NCBI GenBank assembly: GCA_041583495.1
Contig: JBFHFS010000104.1
Location: forward strand, 1 to 5,176
From: JBFHFS01 sp041583495
GTDB taxonomy: Bacteria > Bacteroidota > Bacteroidia > Bacteroidales > Marinilabiliaceae
Reading direction: 5' to 3'
Length of the DNA: 5,176 bases
In this document: positions 1 to 5,176 of the stretch, piece by piece
Position numbering within the stretch: position 1 is the first letter of the stretch
Layout of the letters: every line of letters starts with the position of its first letter
Program-made: the position numbers and the translations under genes
Notes under the pieces: generated by a model
Databases searched by the model: none
What the model was told of the DNA's origin: nothing
What the model saw: the letters and a program-made list of their open reading frames with translations, nothing else

Positions 1-240
1 CTTCCTTCAGCCGAAGAAAGTAAACAAAGAGGGCCGTCGCTGCAGATAAATTACTAACAATCAATATGATTTCCTCAAATCCAGGAACTCTCCCGATTGT
101 GGTTTTTGGGGCTTTTGGGAAAAACCAAAAGCTTACAAAACTATATCGGGATCAAACAGCCCGGATTTTTAACCGGAATTCATTCTGATTGTCTTAACGC
201 AATTTCTCTGAAGCGAAGTTACTCAAGCCAATAGGCGTTT
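1..240. repeat. Left intergenic repeat, copy 1 (interrupted, cut by window edge)
   Basis: Bases 1-100 are identical to 420-519, and bases 193-240 match 520-567 with two A/G differences. The two halves are contiguous in copy 2 but separated by 92 bp (101-192) in copy 1. No reading frame of note crosses it. The copy begins at the first base of the window, inside what is a 12-bp inverted repeat in copy 2, so its true left end lies outside. It looks like a dispersed intergenic repeat of the kind common in Bacteroidota; I cannot assign it to a named family. Confidence 0.93.
101..192. other. 92-bp extra segment inside left repeat copy 1, bounded by a 6-bp direct repeat
   Basis: This segment is absent from copy 2. 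GATTGT lies at 95-100 and again at 187-192, which would fit either a small insertion with a 6-bp target duplication or a deletion from copy 2 by recombination between the two hexamers. Inside are a perfect 8-bp stem, GCTTTTGG (111-118) with CCAAAAGC (125-132), and a weaker stem, ATCGGG (145-150) with CCCGGAT (160-166, one bulge), followed by a T run at 166-170. The ends are not inverted repeats and there is no coding capacity. Confidence 0.8.
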
Positions 241-317
241 TATCTCTTTTACAATTCTCTATGATCAAACGGTTGGTCCCATAAACCTTCTATTTCAACT
301 GCAACCCCCAACTCCGT

Positions 318-350
318 AAGATAAACCGGCTTGCAAGGTTTATCTTTTGA
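318..350. terminator. Perfect 10-bp hairpin, possible terminator
   Basis: AAGATAAACC (318-327) and GGTTTATCTT (337-346) are exact reverse complements around a 9-base loop, and the right arm runs into TTTT (345-348). The left arm is A/T-rich, so the shape could also serve the opposite strand. The stem has little GC for a strong intrinsic terminator, and no gene ends close to it inside the window. Any gene it serves would have to lie to the left of position 1. It may instead be a structural part of the surrounding repeat. Confidence 0.35.
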
Positions 351-411
351 TACAAATCATCAGGGGTCTAAATAAATATTTATCTCTTTTCTTGCTCGAG
401 CCGCAAGGGCT

Positions 412-443
412 TTTACTTTCTTCCTTCAGCCGAAGAAAGTAAA
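412..443. repeat. 12-bp inverted repeat at the head of left repeat copy 2
   Basis: TTTACTTTCTTC (412-423) pairs perfectly with GAAGAAAGTAAA (432-443) around the 8-base loop CTTCAGCC. It is preceded by a smaller stem, CTTGC (391-395) with GCAAG (403-407). Similar 'GGGCTTTTACTTT...AAAGTAA' palindromes are, as far as I recall, frequent between genes in Bacteroidota; that is recollection and not checked here. Only the right part of the same palindrome is left in copy 1, at the window edge. Confidence 0.8.
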
Positions 444-567
444 CAAAGAGGGCCGTCGCTGCAGATAAATTACTAACAATCAATATGATTTCCTCAAATC
501 CAGGAACTCTCCCGATTGTCTTAACGCAATTTCTCTGAGGCGAAGTTACTCAGGCCAATAGGCGTTT
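420..567. repeat. Left intergenic repeat, copy 2 (uninterrupted, 148 bp)
   Basis: This is the contiguous form of the repeat, lying 419 bp downstream of copy 1. The first 100 bases are identical to copy 1; the remaining 48 differ at two positions, both G where copy 1 has A. Similarity drops sharply after GGCGTTT at 567. A weaker match (19 of 23 bases) reappears at 611-633 against 271-293, so the ancestral unit may have been longer and its right part has diverged. No gene is contained in it. Confidence 0.93.
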
Positions 568-861
568 AGTCGAGTATAGTTTAAACAACAAAACCGGACA
601 ATTGGTTCTGGGTTGGCCCCATGCATCTTCTATCATTATGCGAAAAACCATGATCCAATCCATTAGGAATTATTATTTTTACCGGTTTATTAAAACAGGT
701 TAAAGAGAAAAATGGTGTTGAAAGCGAAAGAGAAACCATCAAACAACACCTGTGATTTTGGCAGAACGGAGAGACGTACGTGAGGCAGAATGAGACAAGA
801 AAACTCCTTAGGGAGGACCATTGGCCCGGCCAAAATTAAGAAACAGCACAAAAAAGCACTT
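568..861 (+). other. Leader region upstream of the SNF2 gene, with inverted repeats
   Basis: No convincing gene lies here. GGTGTTG (714-720) and CAACACC (744-750) form a perfect 7-bp stem. ATGGT (712-716) and ACCAT (735-739) could pair instead, so the two stems exclude each other. TTGGCC (821-826) and GGCCAA (828-833) form a tight palindrome, and ACGTACGT (774-781) and GTTTAAAC (579-586) are 8-bp palindromes. TGATTTTG (753-760) resembles the Bacteroidota -7 element TAnnTTTG, but no TTG lies at the expected distance upstream, so I do not call a promoter. Confidence 0.5.
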
Positions 862-3813
862 ATGAACAAATTGATAGTGGTCTTTTCGAAACGCCGACAC
901 ACAGGCTTAACGGCCATCCCCTATTATGCTAAGATACAAGCACAAAACCCAATCGTATTGCACGAACAAGTCACCCCGGCTGATGTCAAAAAGGCCCCCG
1001 ACCAATATTCCGAATCGGAAAAAGAGGTGGTTAACCTACTGAGTAAAATTTCCGATCAGGCCCTCTTCAAAAAGTTCTCCCATGCCAAAAGTGTGAAGGA
1101 TTTTAAAGACAACATTCCCGAGGATTTATTGGAGACGCGTATAAGGCCCGACCTGGAAAAGACCATGTACCAACTGATTCTCCACCTCACCAAACACCCG
1201 GTGCCTGCCTATTTCAAAAATGAAGGTTACACCCAGCTTTACAGCTCCGATCGGTTAAAGATTAAGCCCACGCATGCCCAACCGATATTTCGGTTCAGCC
1301 TGAAGGAGGAGACCCTGATATACACTCTGAGACTGAAGCAGGATGAGTTTACATTTACCCCCACCGGGAAAAAAATTGAGATCATCTGCCACAACCCGGC
1401 TGTTTTAAAGATCAACCATGATGTTTTTCACTTCAAGGACTTTTCGGGGGCCAAGATTAAGCCCTTTTTGGAAAAGCCGGCTCTAACCATTTCGGCACAA
1501 CACCTCCCGGCGTATATGGAAGGCTTCGTCGCCAGCTGCATTCGGCTGCATGAGGTGGAGGCCAGTGGGTTTGTGATCGAGAAGGCCACCGATAAACCGA
1601 AACAATTTCTGGTTCTGGAAAAAGACCTGACCCAGAAACCTATATTGAATTTCTATTTGCAATATGGCAACCACCGTTTTCTGGCCGACCGCATGGCGAA
1701 CATCTTTGTTGACCTGCGGCACGACGATGGAGGGTACACATTCAGGAAGATAAAACGGAATTTTGACCTGGAGCAAATGACCTTTCAATACCTGGAACAA
1801 TTAGGGCTCACCAGGTCGGCTGAAGCCTCCTTTTCCCATCCCGATGATCTTGATGCTTCGGGCCGCACCCAGCCGGTGGCAGGGCCCGAAAATTTGGTGG
1901 AATGGGTGCGAAAAAATGCAGCGGCTTTAGCCCAAAACAACATTGAAACCCGATTAAAATACGATGGAAAAAACTTCTCGAAGGCACCGGTAACCAGCCA
2001 TTTTGTATCAAAGGAGAGGGCCGACTGGTTCGAGATAGAAGCAATGGTAGAGATTCCCCCCTACCAGATTCCGTTTGTACGTTTTCGCAAGCACATCCTC
2101 AGGGGCGAAAGACTTTACACCCTTCCCAACGGAGAAGTGTTCGTGCTCCCAGGCGAATGGTTCAGCCGCTTCACCGACCTTTTTAATTTTGGGGAGACCC
2201 AGGACCTCAACATTAAACTTAACAAGGTCCACTCCTATCTGATAGAGCAGGTGATTAAAGGAGAGAAGGACCAGAACCTCCCTCCCCTGCCCAGGGTGCA
2301 GGACTACCGTGATCTGCCACTGCCCCAGGGGCTAAAAGCGACCCTGCGACCCTATCAGATCGAAGGATTTCATTGGCTTAACTTCCTGTCGATAAATAAC
2401 TTTGGAGGCATCCTGGCCGATGATATGGGATTGGGAAAAACCATTCAGACCATTACCTTTCTTCTTCATATTTACAGCCCCGCCAACGGCCAGGCCATTA
2501 AGACCAGGGAGGCCGGCGAAGGGCAACTGAGCCTCTTTTCCTCACCGGAGGGAGGCTTTAACAGGACAGGCCTTCCCCCCACCCTTATTGTGATGCCCAC
2601 CTCACTGGTGCACAACTGGGAAGCGGAGGTCAGAAAATTTGCACCCGGTCTAAAAATACACATCTTCACCGGCGGCAACCGGGCCCGTTCGTACGAGGTC
2701 TCTCGCATATTCAGACACTACCACATCATCATCACCACCTACGGGGTTTTGCGCAACGATGTGAAGTTTTTTAAAGATTACCAATTTCAGCATCTGATAT
2801 TGGATGAGAGTCAGTACATAAAAAATCCATCCTCCAAATCTTTCGCGGCAGTGAAGGCAGTTAATGCCCGCCATCATTTGGTACTCACGGGGACACCCAT
2901 CGAGAACTCCCTTGTAGATTTATGGGCCCAAATGAACGTTGTAAACCACGACCTACTGGGGTCTCTCTCCTTTTTCCAGAGGCATTTTGTCACGCCCATT
3001 GCCAAAAATGAGAACGAGGAGAAGTCGGCGCATCTTCAGAAACTTATTGAGCCCTTCATGCTTCGCCGTACCAAGGAGATGGTAGCCAAAGACTTGCCGC
3101 CCATCATGGAGCAGGTGGTGTACTGCGATATGACGCCCGATCAGAAGAGCTATTATGAAAGTGAAAAGTCGAGCATTCGCAACGCCATTTTTGAGGCTTT
3201 GGATAAAGGGGGGAGTCAGCAATATTCCATTCTGGCTCTTAAATCCCTCACCCGCCTGCGACAGATTGCCAACCACCCGGCCACGGTAGAATCTGACTAT
3301 ACCGGAGGCTCAGGCAAGTTTGACCAGATGATGATAACCCTGGAGAGCATCATCTCCGAGCATCACCATGTACTGGTATTCAGCTCCTTTGTAAAGGATC
3401 TTAAGCTGATGGAGCATGAGTTAAGCGCCCGAAAGATTCACTATGCCAAATTAACCGGTGCCACCCAAAACCGTCAGGAGGTGATCGATACTTTTAGCCG
3501 TGACGATCGTTGTAAGGTGTTTTTGATTTCATTAAAGGCCGGCGGGGTGGGACTCAACCTCACCAAGGCCGACTATGTGTTTATGCTCAATCCATGGTGG
3601 AATCCGGCAGCCGAAGCCCAGGCCATTAACCGTGCCCATCGCATCGGACAGGTACGAAACGTATTTGTGTATCGTTTCATCTCCACCGAAACCATCGAAG
3701 AAAAGATTGCCCGTCTGCAGGAAAAGAAAAGCCTGATGGCCGACACATTTATCAAGAGCAACAATCCACTAGCCAATATGAGCCCCGAAGAGATGAAACA
3801 ACTCTTTGGATAA
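862..3813 (+). CDS. SNF2-family (Rad54/HepA-like) DNA-dependent ATPase/helicase
   Basis: This encodes a 983-residue SF2 translocase that would use ATP to move along duplex DNA and remodel protein-DNA complexes in the cytoplasm; its substrate is unknown. Residues 1 to ~490 match no domain I recognise and lack the Cys/His pattern of a SWIM finger. The ATPase core follows: LRPYQ (495-499), motif I DDMGLGKT with Lys526, motif Ia LIVMPTSLVHNW, motif II DESQ (648-651), and motif III LTGTP around 676. The C-terminal lobe has FSSF (840-843), AGGVGLNL (from 893) and RAHRIGQ (924-930), so both arginines of motif VI are present. A loop at ~539-573 between motifs I and Ia contains QLSLF. The frame is open from an ATG at 790, but I prefer 862: it gives MNKLIVVFSKRRHTGL, a natural N-terminus, while the 24 extra residues are polar and overlap leader palindromes. 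No frameshift is visible. No close same-strand partner suggests an operon. Confidence 0.95.
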   Translation: MNKLIVVFSKRRHTGLTAIPYYAKIQAQNPIVLHEQVTPADVKKAPDQYSESEKEVVNLLSKISDQALFKKFSHAKSVKDFKDNIPEDLLETRIRPDLEKTMYQLILHLTKHPVPAYFKNEGYTQLYSSDRLKIKPTHAQPIFRFSLKEETLIYTLRLKQDEFTFTPTGKKIEIICHNPAVLKINHDVFHFKDFSGAKIKPFLEKPALTISAQHLPAYMEGFVASCIRLHEVEASGFVIEKATDKPKQFLVLEKDLTQKPILNFYLQYGNHRFLADRMANIFVDLRHDDGGYTFRKIKRNFDLEQMTFQYLEQLGLTRSAEASFSHPDDLDASGRTQPVAGPENLVEWVRKNAAALAQNNIETRLKYDGKNFSKAPVTSHFVSKERADWFEIEAMVEIPPYQIPFVRFRKHILRGERLYTLPNGEVFVLPGEWFSRFTDLFNFGETQDLNIKLNKVHSYLIEQVIKGEKDQNLPPLPRVQDYRDLPLPQGLKATLRPYQIEGFHWLNFLSINNFGGILADDMGLGKTIQTITFLLHIYSPANGQAIKTREAGEGQLSLFSSPEGGFNRTGLPPTLIVMPTSLVHNWEAEVRKFAPGLKIHIFTGGNRARSYEVSRIFRHYHIIITTYGVLRNDVKFFKDYQFQHLILDESQYIKNPSSKSFAAVKAVNARHHLVLTGTPIENSLVDLWAQMNVVNHDLLGSLSFFQRHFVTPIAKNENEEKSAHLQKLIEPFMLRRTKEMVAKDLPPIMEQVVYCDMTPDQKSYYESEKSSIRNAIFEALDKGGSQQYSILALKSLTRLRQIANHPATVESDYTGGSGKFDQMMITLESIISEHHHVLVFSSFVKDLKLMEHELSARKIHYAKLTGATQNRQEVIDTFSRDDRCKVFLISLKAGGVGLNLTKADYVFMLNPWWNPAAEAQAINRAHRIGQVRNVFVYRFISTETIEEKIARLQEKKSLMADTFIKSNNPLANMSPEEMKQLFG
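2524..2538 (+). other. QLSLF, candidate beta-sliding-clamp binding motif in the SNF2 protein
   Basis: The five codons read Gln-Leu-Ser-Leu-Phe, residues 555-559 counted from the start at 862. They sit in a Gly/Ser/Pro-rich stretch of about 35 residues inserted between helicase motifs I and Ia, a position likely to be an exposed flexible loop. QL(S/D)LF is the published consensus by which bacterial polymerases and repair proteins bind the beta clamp. The match and location are seen directly; clamp binding is inference, because a five-residue motif can occur by chance. Confidence 0.45.
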
Positions 3814-3918
3814 AGGGTTACAGTGATTACTCAAACCCCATGATTGGACAGAAAACCATAGGAACAGGGACAATAAAACCTTACAACCATGGTATTTTAG
3901 AACAAATTCCCAAAGCTT

Positions 3919-3952
3919 TTTGACTCGATGGAAAAATCTAGCATCATTTTTG
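3919..3952 (+). promoter_or_regulatory. Candidate Bacteroidota-type promoter for the GIN-domain gene
   Basis: TTTG (3919-3922) is followed after 22 bases by CATTTTTG (3945-3952), which matches the -7 element TAnnTTTG at all fixed positions except the first. The spacing is within the range reported for the phylum's main sigma factor. Transcription would begin near 3959, about 60 bases ahead of the start codon. A second -7-like box, CATCTTTG (3955-3962), has no partner at the right distance. In A/T-rich DNA such matches arise by chance, so this is tentative. Confidence 0.35.
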
Positions 3953-4008
3953 CTCATCTTTGCAATCGACAGTTAAGGATAACAAACCAAAGAGAAGTCA
4001 TTAACACC

Positions 4009-4013
4009 TAAAA
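4009..4013 (+). promoter_or_regulatory. TAAAA translation-initiation signal before the GIN-domain gene
   Basis: TAAAA ends 9 bases before the ATG at 4023, in an A-rich stretch without a GGAGG-type site. Many Bacteroidota genes start this way. It supports the chosen start, which also gives a textbook signal peptide. Confidence 0.45.
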
Positions 4014-4022
4014 TTTACAGAT

Positions 4023-4709
4023 ATGAGAAAATCATTATTGATCTTCGCCGCGATCCTGATTAGCGTTACCGCCTTTGCTCAGGAGGGAAAACGAAAGATT
4101 GAGACCCGCAACATAAGCGCATTCGACAAGATAAGAGTGAGCAAAGGGATTAATGTAACCCTTATCGAGGGCGAAAAGCCAAAAGCAGAGGTACACATTC
4201 AAAATGCTGATCTGTCGGATGTGATCACCGAGTCGGAAAAAAACACGCTCACCCTGAAGATGAAAACCAAGATTTACAAGGATGTAGCCGTACAGGTATT
4301 TGTGACCTACCAAACCCTGCGTGACATATCCGTTGGTGCCGGGGGCAGTGTAGACGGAAAAACCACCTTGTTTGCCGATCAATTGACCATGGATGCAGGC
4401 ATGGATGGCAGCATCGATCTGGACATCGATGTAAATGTTTTGGAAGCCTCCGTTTCGGCGGCCCGTATTACACTGGCCGGCAACGCCAATACCCTTGAGA
4501 TAAAGGCAACTACGGGTGGTAAGTTTGAAGGGAAAAAGCTGGAATCGAAAAAAGCCTATGTGAAGGCCAATACAGGTGGAGTAGCTACCGTGTGGGCTTC
4601 GGAGTCGATTGATGCCTCGGCCGGAACCGGAGGAACCGTTGAATACGGCGGAGATCCCACTAAAGTTGAGACAAAAGAGACTCTTGGCGGAACCATCAAG
4701 AAACTGTAG
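4023..4709 (+). CDS. Exported GIN-domain protein (DUF2807, putative auto-transporter adhesin head)
   Basis: This 228-residue protein has a clear Sec signal peptide: MRK, then a hydrophobic stretch SLLIFAAILISVTAFA, with likely cleavage after Ala19 before Gln20. There is no lipobox cysteine, so it should be a periplasmic or surface-exposed soluble protein and not a lipoprotein. The mature part starts with a segment typical of the family, AFDKIRVSKGINVTLIEG (33-50), and continues with alternating short strands and Gly-rich turns (GAGGSVDG, TTGGKFEG, NTGGVATV, GTGGTVEYGG), as expected of a right-handed beta-helix. It ends with GGTIKKL, like the usual DUF2807 C-terminus, and its length is usual for a single-domain member. 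The family's function is largely unknown; 'adhesin head' is a database name and not proof of adhesion. Its own promoter candidate lies upstream, and a repeat array starts 12 bases after the stop codon. A long reverse frame over this gene is a shadow. Confidence 0.93.
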   Translation: MRKSLLIFAAILISVTAFAQEGKRKIETRNISAFDKIRVSKGINVTLIEGEKPKAEVHIQNADLSDVITESEKNTLTLKMKTKIYKDVAVQVFVTYQTLRDISVGAGGSVDGKTTLFADQLTMDAGMDGSIDLDIDVNVLEASVSAARITLAGNANTLEIKATTGGKFEGKKLESKKAYVKANTGGVATVWASESIDASAGTGGTVEYGGDPTKVETKETLGGTIKKL

Positions 4710-4721
4710 CAACTCTTTGGG

Positions 4722-4770
4722 GAGGTTGGAGAAGAGAGGTTAGAGGTTAGAAGATAGAGATGAGAGCTGG
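4722..4770 (+). repeat. Seven degenerate 7-bp units (consensus GAGGTTA), copy A
   Basis: The 49 bases divide without remainder into GAGGTTG, GAGAAGA, GAGGTTA, GAGGTTA, GAAGATA, GAGATGA and GAGCTGG. Every unit begins with GA, and two are exactly GAGGTTA. The strand is almost free of C. It resembles heptamer-type short tandem repeats described in other bacteria and likely grew by slippage. Confidence 0.75.
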
Positions 4771-4861
4771 CCGAGGGGAGCGCGAAGGTGTTTGGGACCA
4801 CACGATACAATCGTGCGGGAGCTGGGATTTTTTAAGCCGCGGCAGCGGCGACAGTATGGTA

Positions 4862-4917
4862 GGTAAAAGAGCCCTCAAATATTTTCCAGAGCTGCGGCAG
4901 CTGCGACACTCTTTTCC
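4862..4917. repeat. Nested hairpin in the tail of right repeat copy A
   Basis: AAAAGAG (4865-4871) pairs with CTCTTTT (4909-4915), and GG/CC can extend this past a bulged T. Inside the loop is the near-perfect palindrome AGCTGC-G-GCAGCT (4890-4902). Just upstream, GCCGC (4836-4840) pairs with GCGGC (4845-4849). The same arrangement is repeated in copy B at 5112-5167. It could fold as RNA or as single-stranded DNA. A terminator role is possible, but no long T run follows the outer stem. Confidence 0.5.
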
Positions 4918-4949
4918 GGCTATTCCAAATTAAACAATAAGGGGTGAAA

Positions 4950-4998
4950 GAGGTTAGAGAAGAGAGATTAGAGGTTAAAAGACAGAGAAGAGAGCTGG
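4950..4998 (+). repeat. Seven degenerate 7-bp units, copy B
   Basis: The units are GAGGTTA, GAGAAGA, GAGATTA, GAGGTTA, AAAGACA, GAGAAGA and GAGCTGG. The unit number and total length (49 bases) equal those of copy A, although individual units have changed, so the seven-unit array was already in place before the copies separated. Confidence 0.75.
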
Positions 4999-5030
4999 CC
5001 GAGGGGAGCGCGAAGGTGTTTGGGACCACA

Positions 5031-5074
5031 CGATACAATCGTGCGGGAGCTGCAATGCAATCGTGTGGGAGCTG
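5031..5074. repeat. 22-bp internal tandem duplication, only in copy B
   Basis: Bases 5031-5052 and 5053-5074 are adjacent 22-base units identical at 19 positions, each ending ATCGTG-Y-GGGAGCTG. Copy A has a single unit. With the second unit present, CCACACGAT (5026-5034) gains a perfect 9-bp complement, ATCGTGTGG (5060-5068), whereas the single-unit form in copy A has one mismatch in the equivalent stem. Confidence 0.85.
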
Positions 5075-5176
5075 GGATTTTTTAAGCCGCGGCAGCGGCG
5101 ACAGTATGGTAGGTAAAAGAGCCCTCAAATATTTTCCAGAGCTGCGGCAGCTGCGACACTCTTTTCCGGATATTCC

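Larger units (their letters stand above)
3814..4022. other. Intergenic region between the SNF2 and GIN-domain genes
   Basis: These 209 bases are A/T-rich and hold no open frame of note. I see no convincing intrinsic terminator after the SNF2 stop codon: the only palindromes are short ones such as ACCATGGT and AAAGCTTT, and neither is followed by a suitable T run. The right half carries the promoter and translation signals described separately. The length and the presence of a promoter suggest that the two genes are transcribed independently. Confidence 0.6.
4722..4926. repeat. Right intergenic repeat, copy A (205 bp)
   Basis: This matches 4950-5176 with an offset of 228 bp, rising to 250 bp after a 22-bp duplication in copy B. 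From 4766 to 4926 the copies differ at only one base apart from that duplication; the purine-rich head is less similar. The unit consists of a head of 7-bp units (4722-4770), an imperfect hairpin with CACGAT/ATCGTG (4798-4818), a T6 run (4828-4833) and a GC-rich hairpin tail (4836-4917). It has no coding signal on either strand. The 23 bases separating the copies (4927-4949) are unique. Confidence 0.95.
4950..5176. repeat. Right intergenic repeat, copy B (227 bp, reaches the window edge)
   Basis: This is a second copy of the element at 4722-4926 in the same orientation. It differs by scattered changes in the purine-rich head, an added 22 bp at 5053-5074, and one base near the end (A for C before TATTCC). 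The window stops at the base corresponding to the end of the visible similarity in copy A, so I cannot tell whether further copies follow. Confidence 0.95.

Noticed and set aside
811..822. GGGAGGA (811-817) as a ribosome binding site
   Set aside because: No ATG, GTG or TTG follows at a usable distance in the SNF2 frame (the in-frame codon is ATT at 820), and strong Shine-Dalgarno use is not expected in this phylum.
790..861. N-terminal extension of the SNF2 protein from the ATG at 790
   Set aside because: The frame is open, but the 24 residues are polar and overlap palindromes, and the ATG at 862 gives a natural N-terminus. It remains possible; orthologue alignment would decide.
4035..4712. 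225-codon open frame on the reverse strand, almost the full length of the GIN-domain gene
   Set aside because: The forward frame has a signal peptide, family-typical motifs and a matching translation signal. The reverse product has no recognisable domain or convincing start context, and its openness follows from the codon use of the forward gene.
4798..4833. Hairpin CACGAT/ATCGTG plus T6 run as terminator of the GIN-domain gene
   Set aside because: About ten bases separate the stem from the T run, and the whole arrangement is part of a repeat also found away from a gene end in copy B. A role in termination is not excluded but not supported.
4556..5128. Two reverse-strand frames (4556-4810 and 4832-5128) sharing the peptide YRVVPNTFALPSASS
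   Set aside because: The shared peptide is simply the translation of the duplicated intergenic repeat; the frames begin or end in unrelated sequence and show no protein-like features.
1..5176. Possible relationship between the left and right repeat families (shared GTCGC...GCTGC and GGGCT..TTTTAC-like stretches on opposite strands)
   Set aside because: The matches are short and GC-biased and do not extend into an alignment.
1..5176. CRISPR array, tRNA or rRNA genes, transposase or defence-system genes
   Set aside because: The repeats do not have CRISPR-like spacing, no cloverleaf or rRNA segment was recognised, and the only protein with a nucleic-acid role is a lone SNF2 ATPase with no nuclease or methylase partner in view.

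Overview
The window looks like a piece of a Bacteroidota genome, probably a free-living marine or environmental lineage. Three things point there: a SNF2-family ATPase with a long SWIM-less N-terminal half, a secreted GIN-domain (DUF2807) protein of a type common in that phylum, and gene starts preceded by A-rich sequence rather than a Shine-Dalgarno site. This placement rests on protein style and intergenic sequence style; no marker gene is present. Only two genes are well supported, both on the + strand.

Layout. Positions 1-~567 are non-coding and repetitive. A 148-bp core occurs twice, 419 bp apart, and the first copy carries 92 extra bp flanked by a 6-bp direct repeat. Two strong hairpins, at 318-346 and 412-443, lie between or within these copies. 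Positions 568-861 are the leader of the first gene and hold several inverted repeats but no clear promoter. Positions 862-3813 encode a 983-residue SNF2/Rad54-like DNA-dependent ATPase with all helicase motifs intact. It also has a perfect match to the bacterial beta-clamp-binding consensus (QLSLF) in a loop inserted between motifs I and Ia. Positions 3814-4022 are intergenic and contain a plausible Bacteroidota-type promoter and a TAAAA translation signal. Positions 4023-4709 encode a 228-residue exported GIN-domain protein. Positions 4722-5176 hold two copies of a second, unrelated intergenic repeat of ~205-227 bp. Each copy opens with a purine-rich array of 7-bp units and continues into GC-rich hairpins.

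The two genes have no evident functional link: one product acts on DNA in the cytoplasm and the other is exported, and the gap between them suggests separate transcription. Both ends of the window fall inside repeat copies, as expected of a contig broken at repeats. I see no defence island, CRISPR array, tRNA, rRNA or intact mobile element. The most unusual material is the two intergenic repeat families and the candidate clamp-binding motif in the SNF2 protein.
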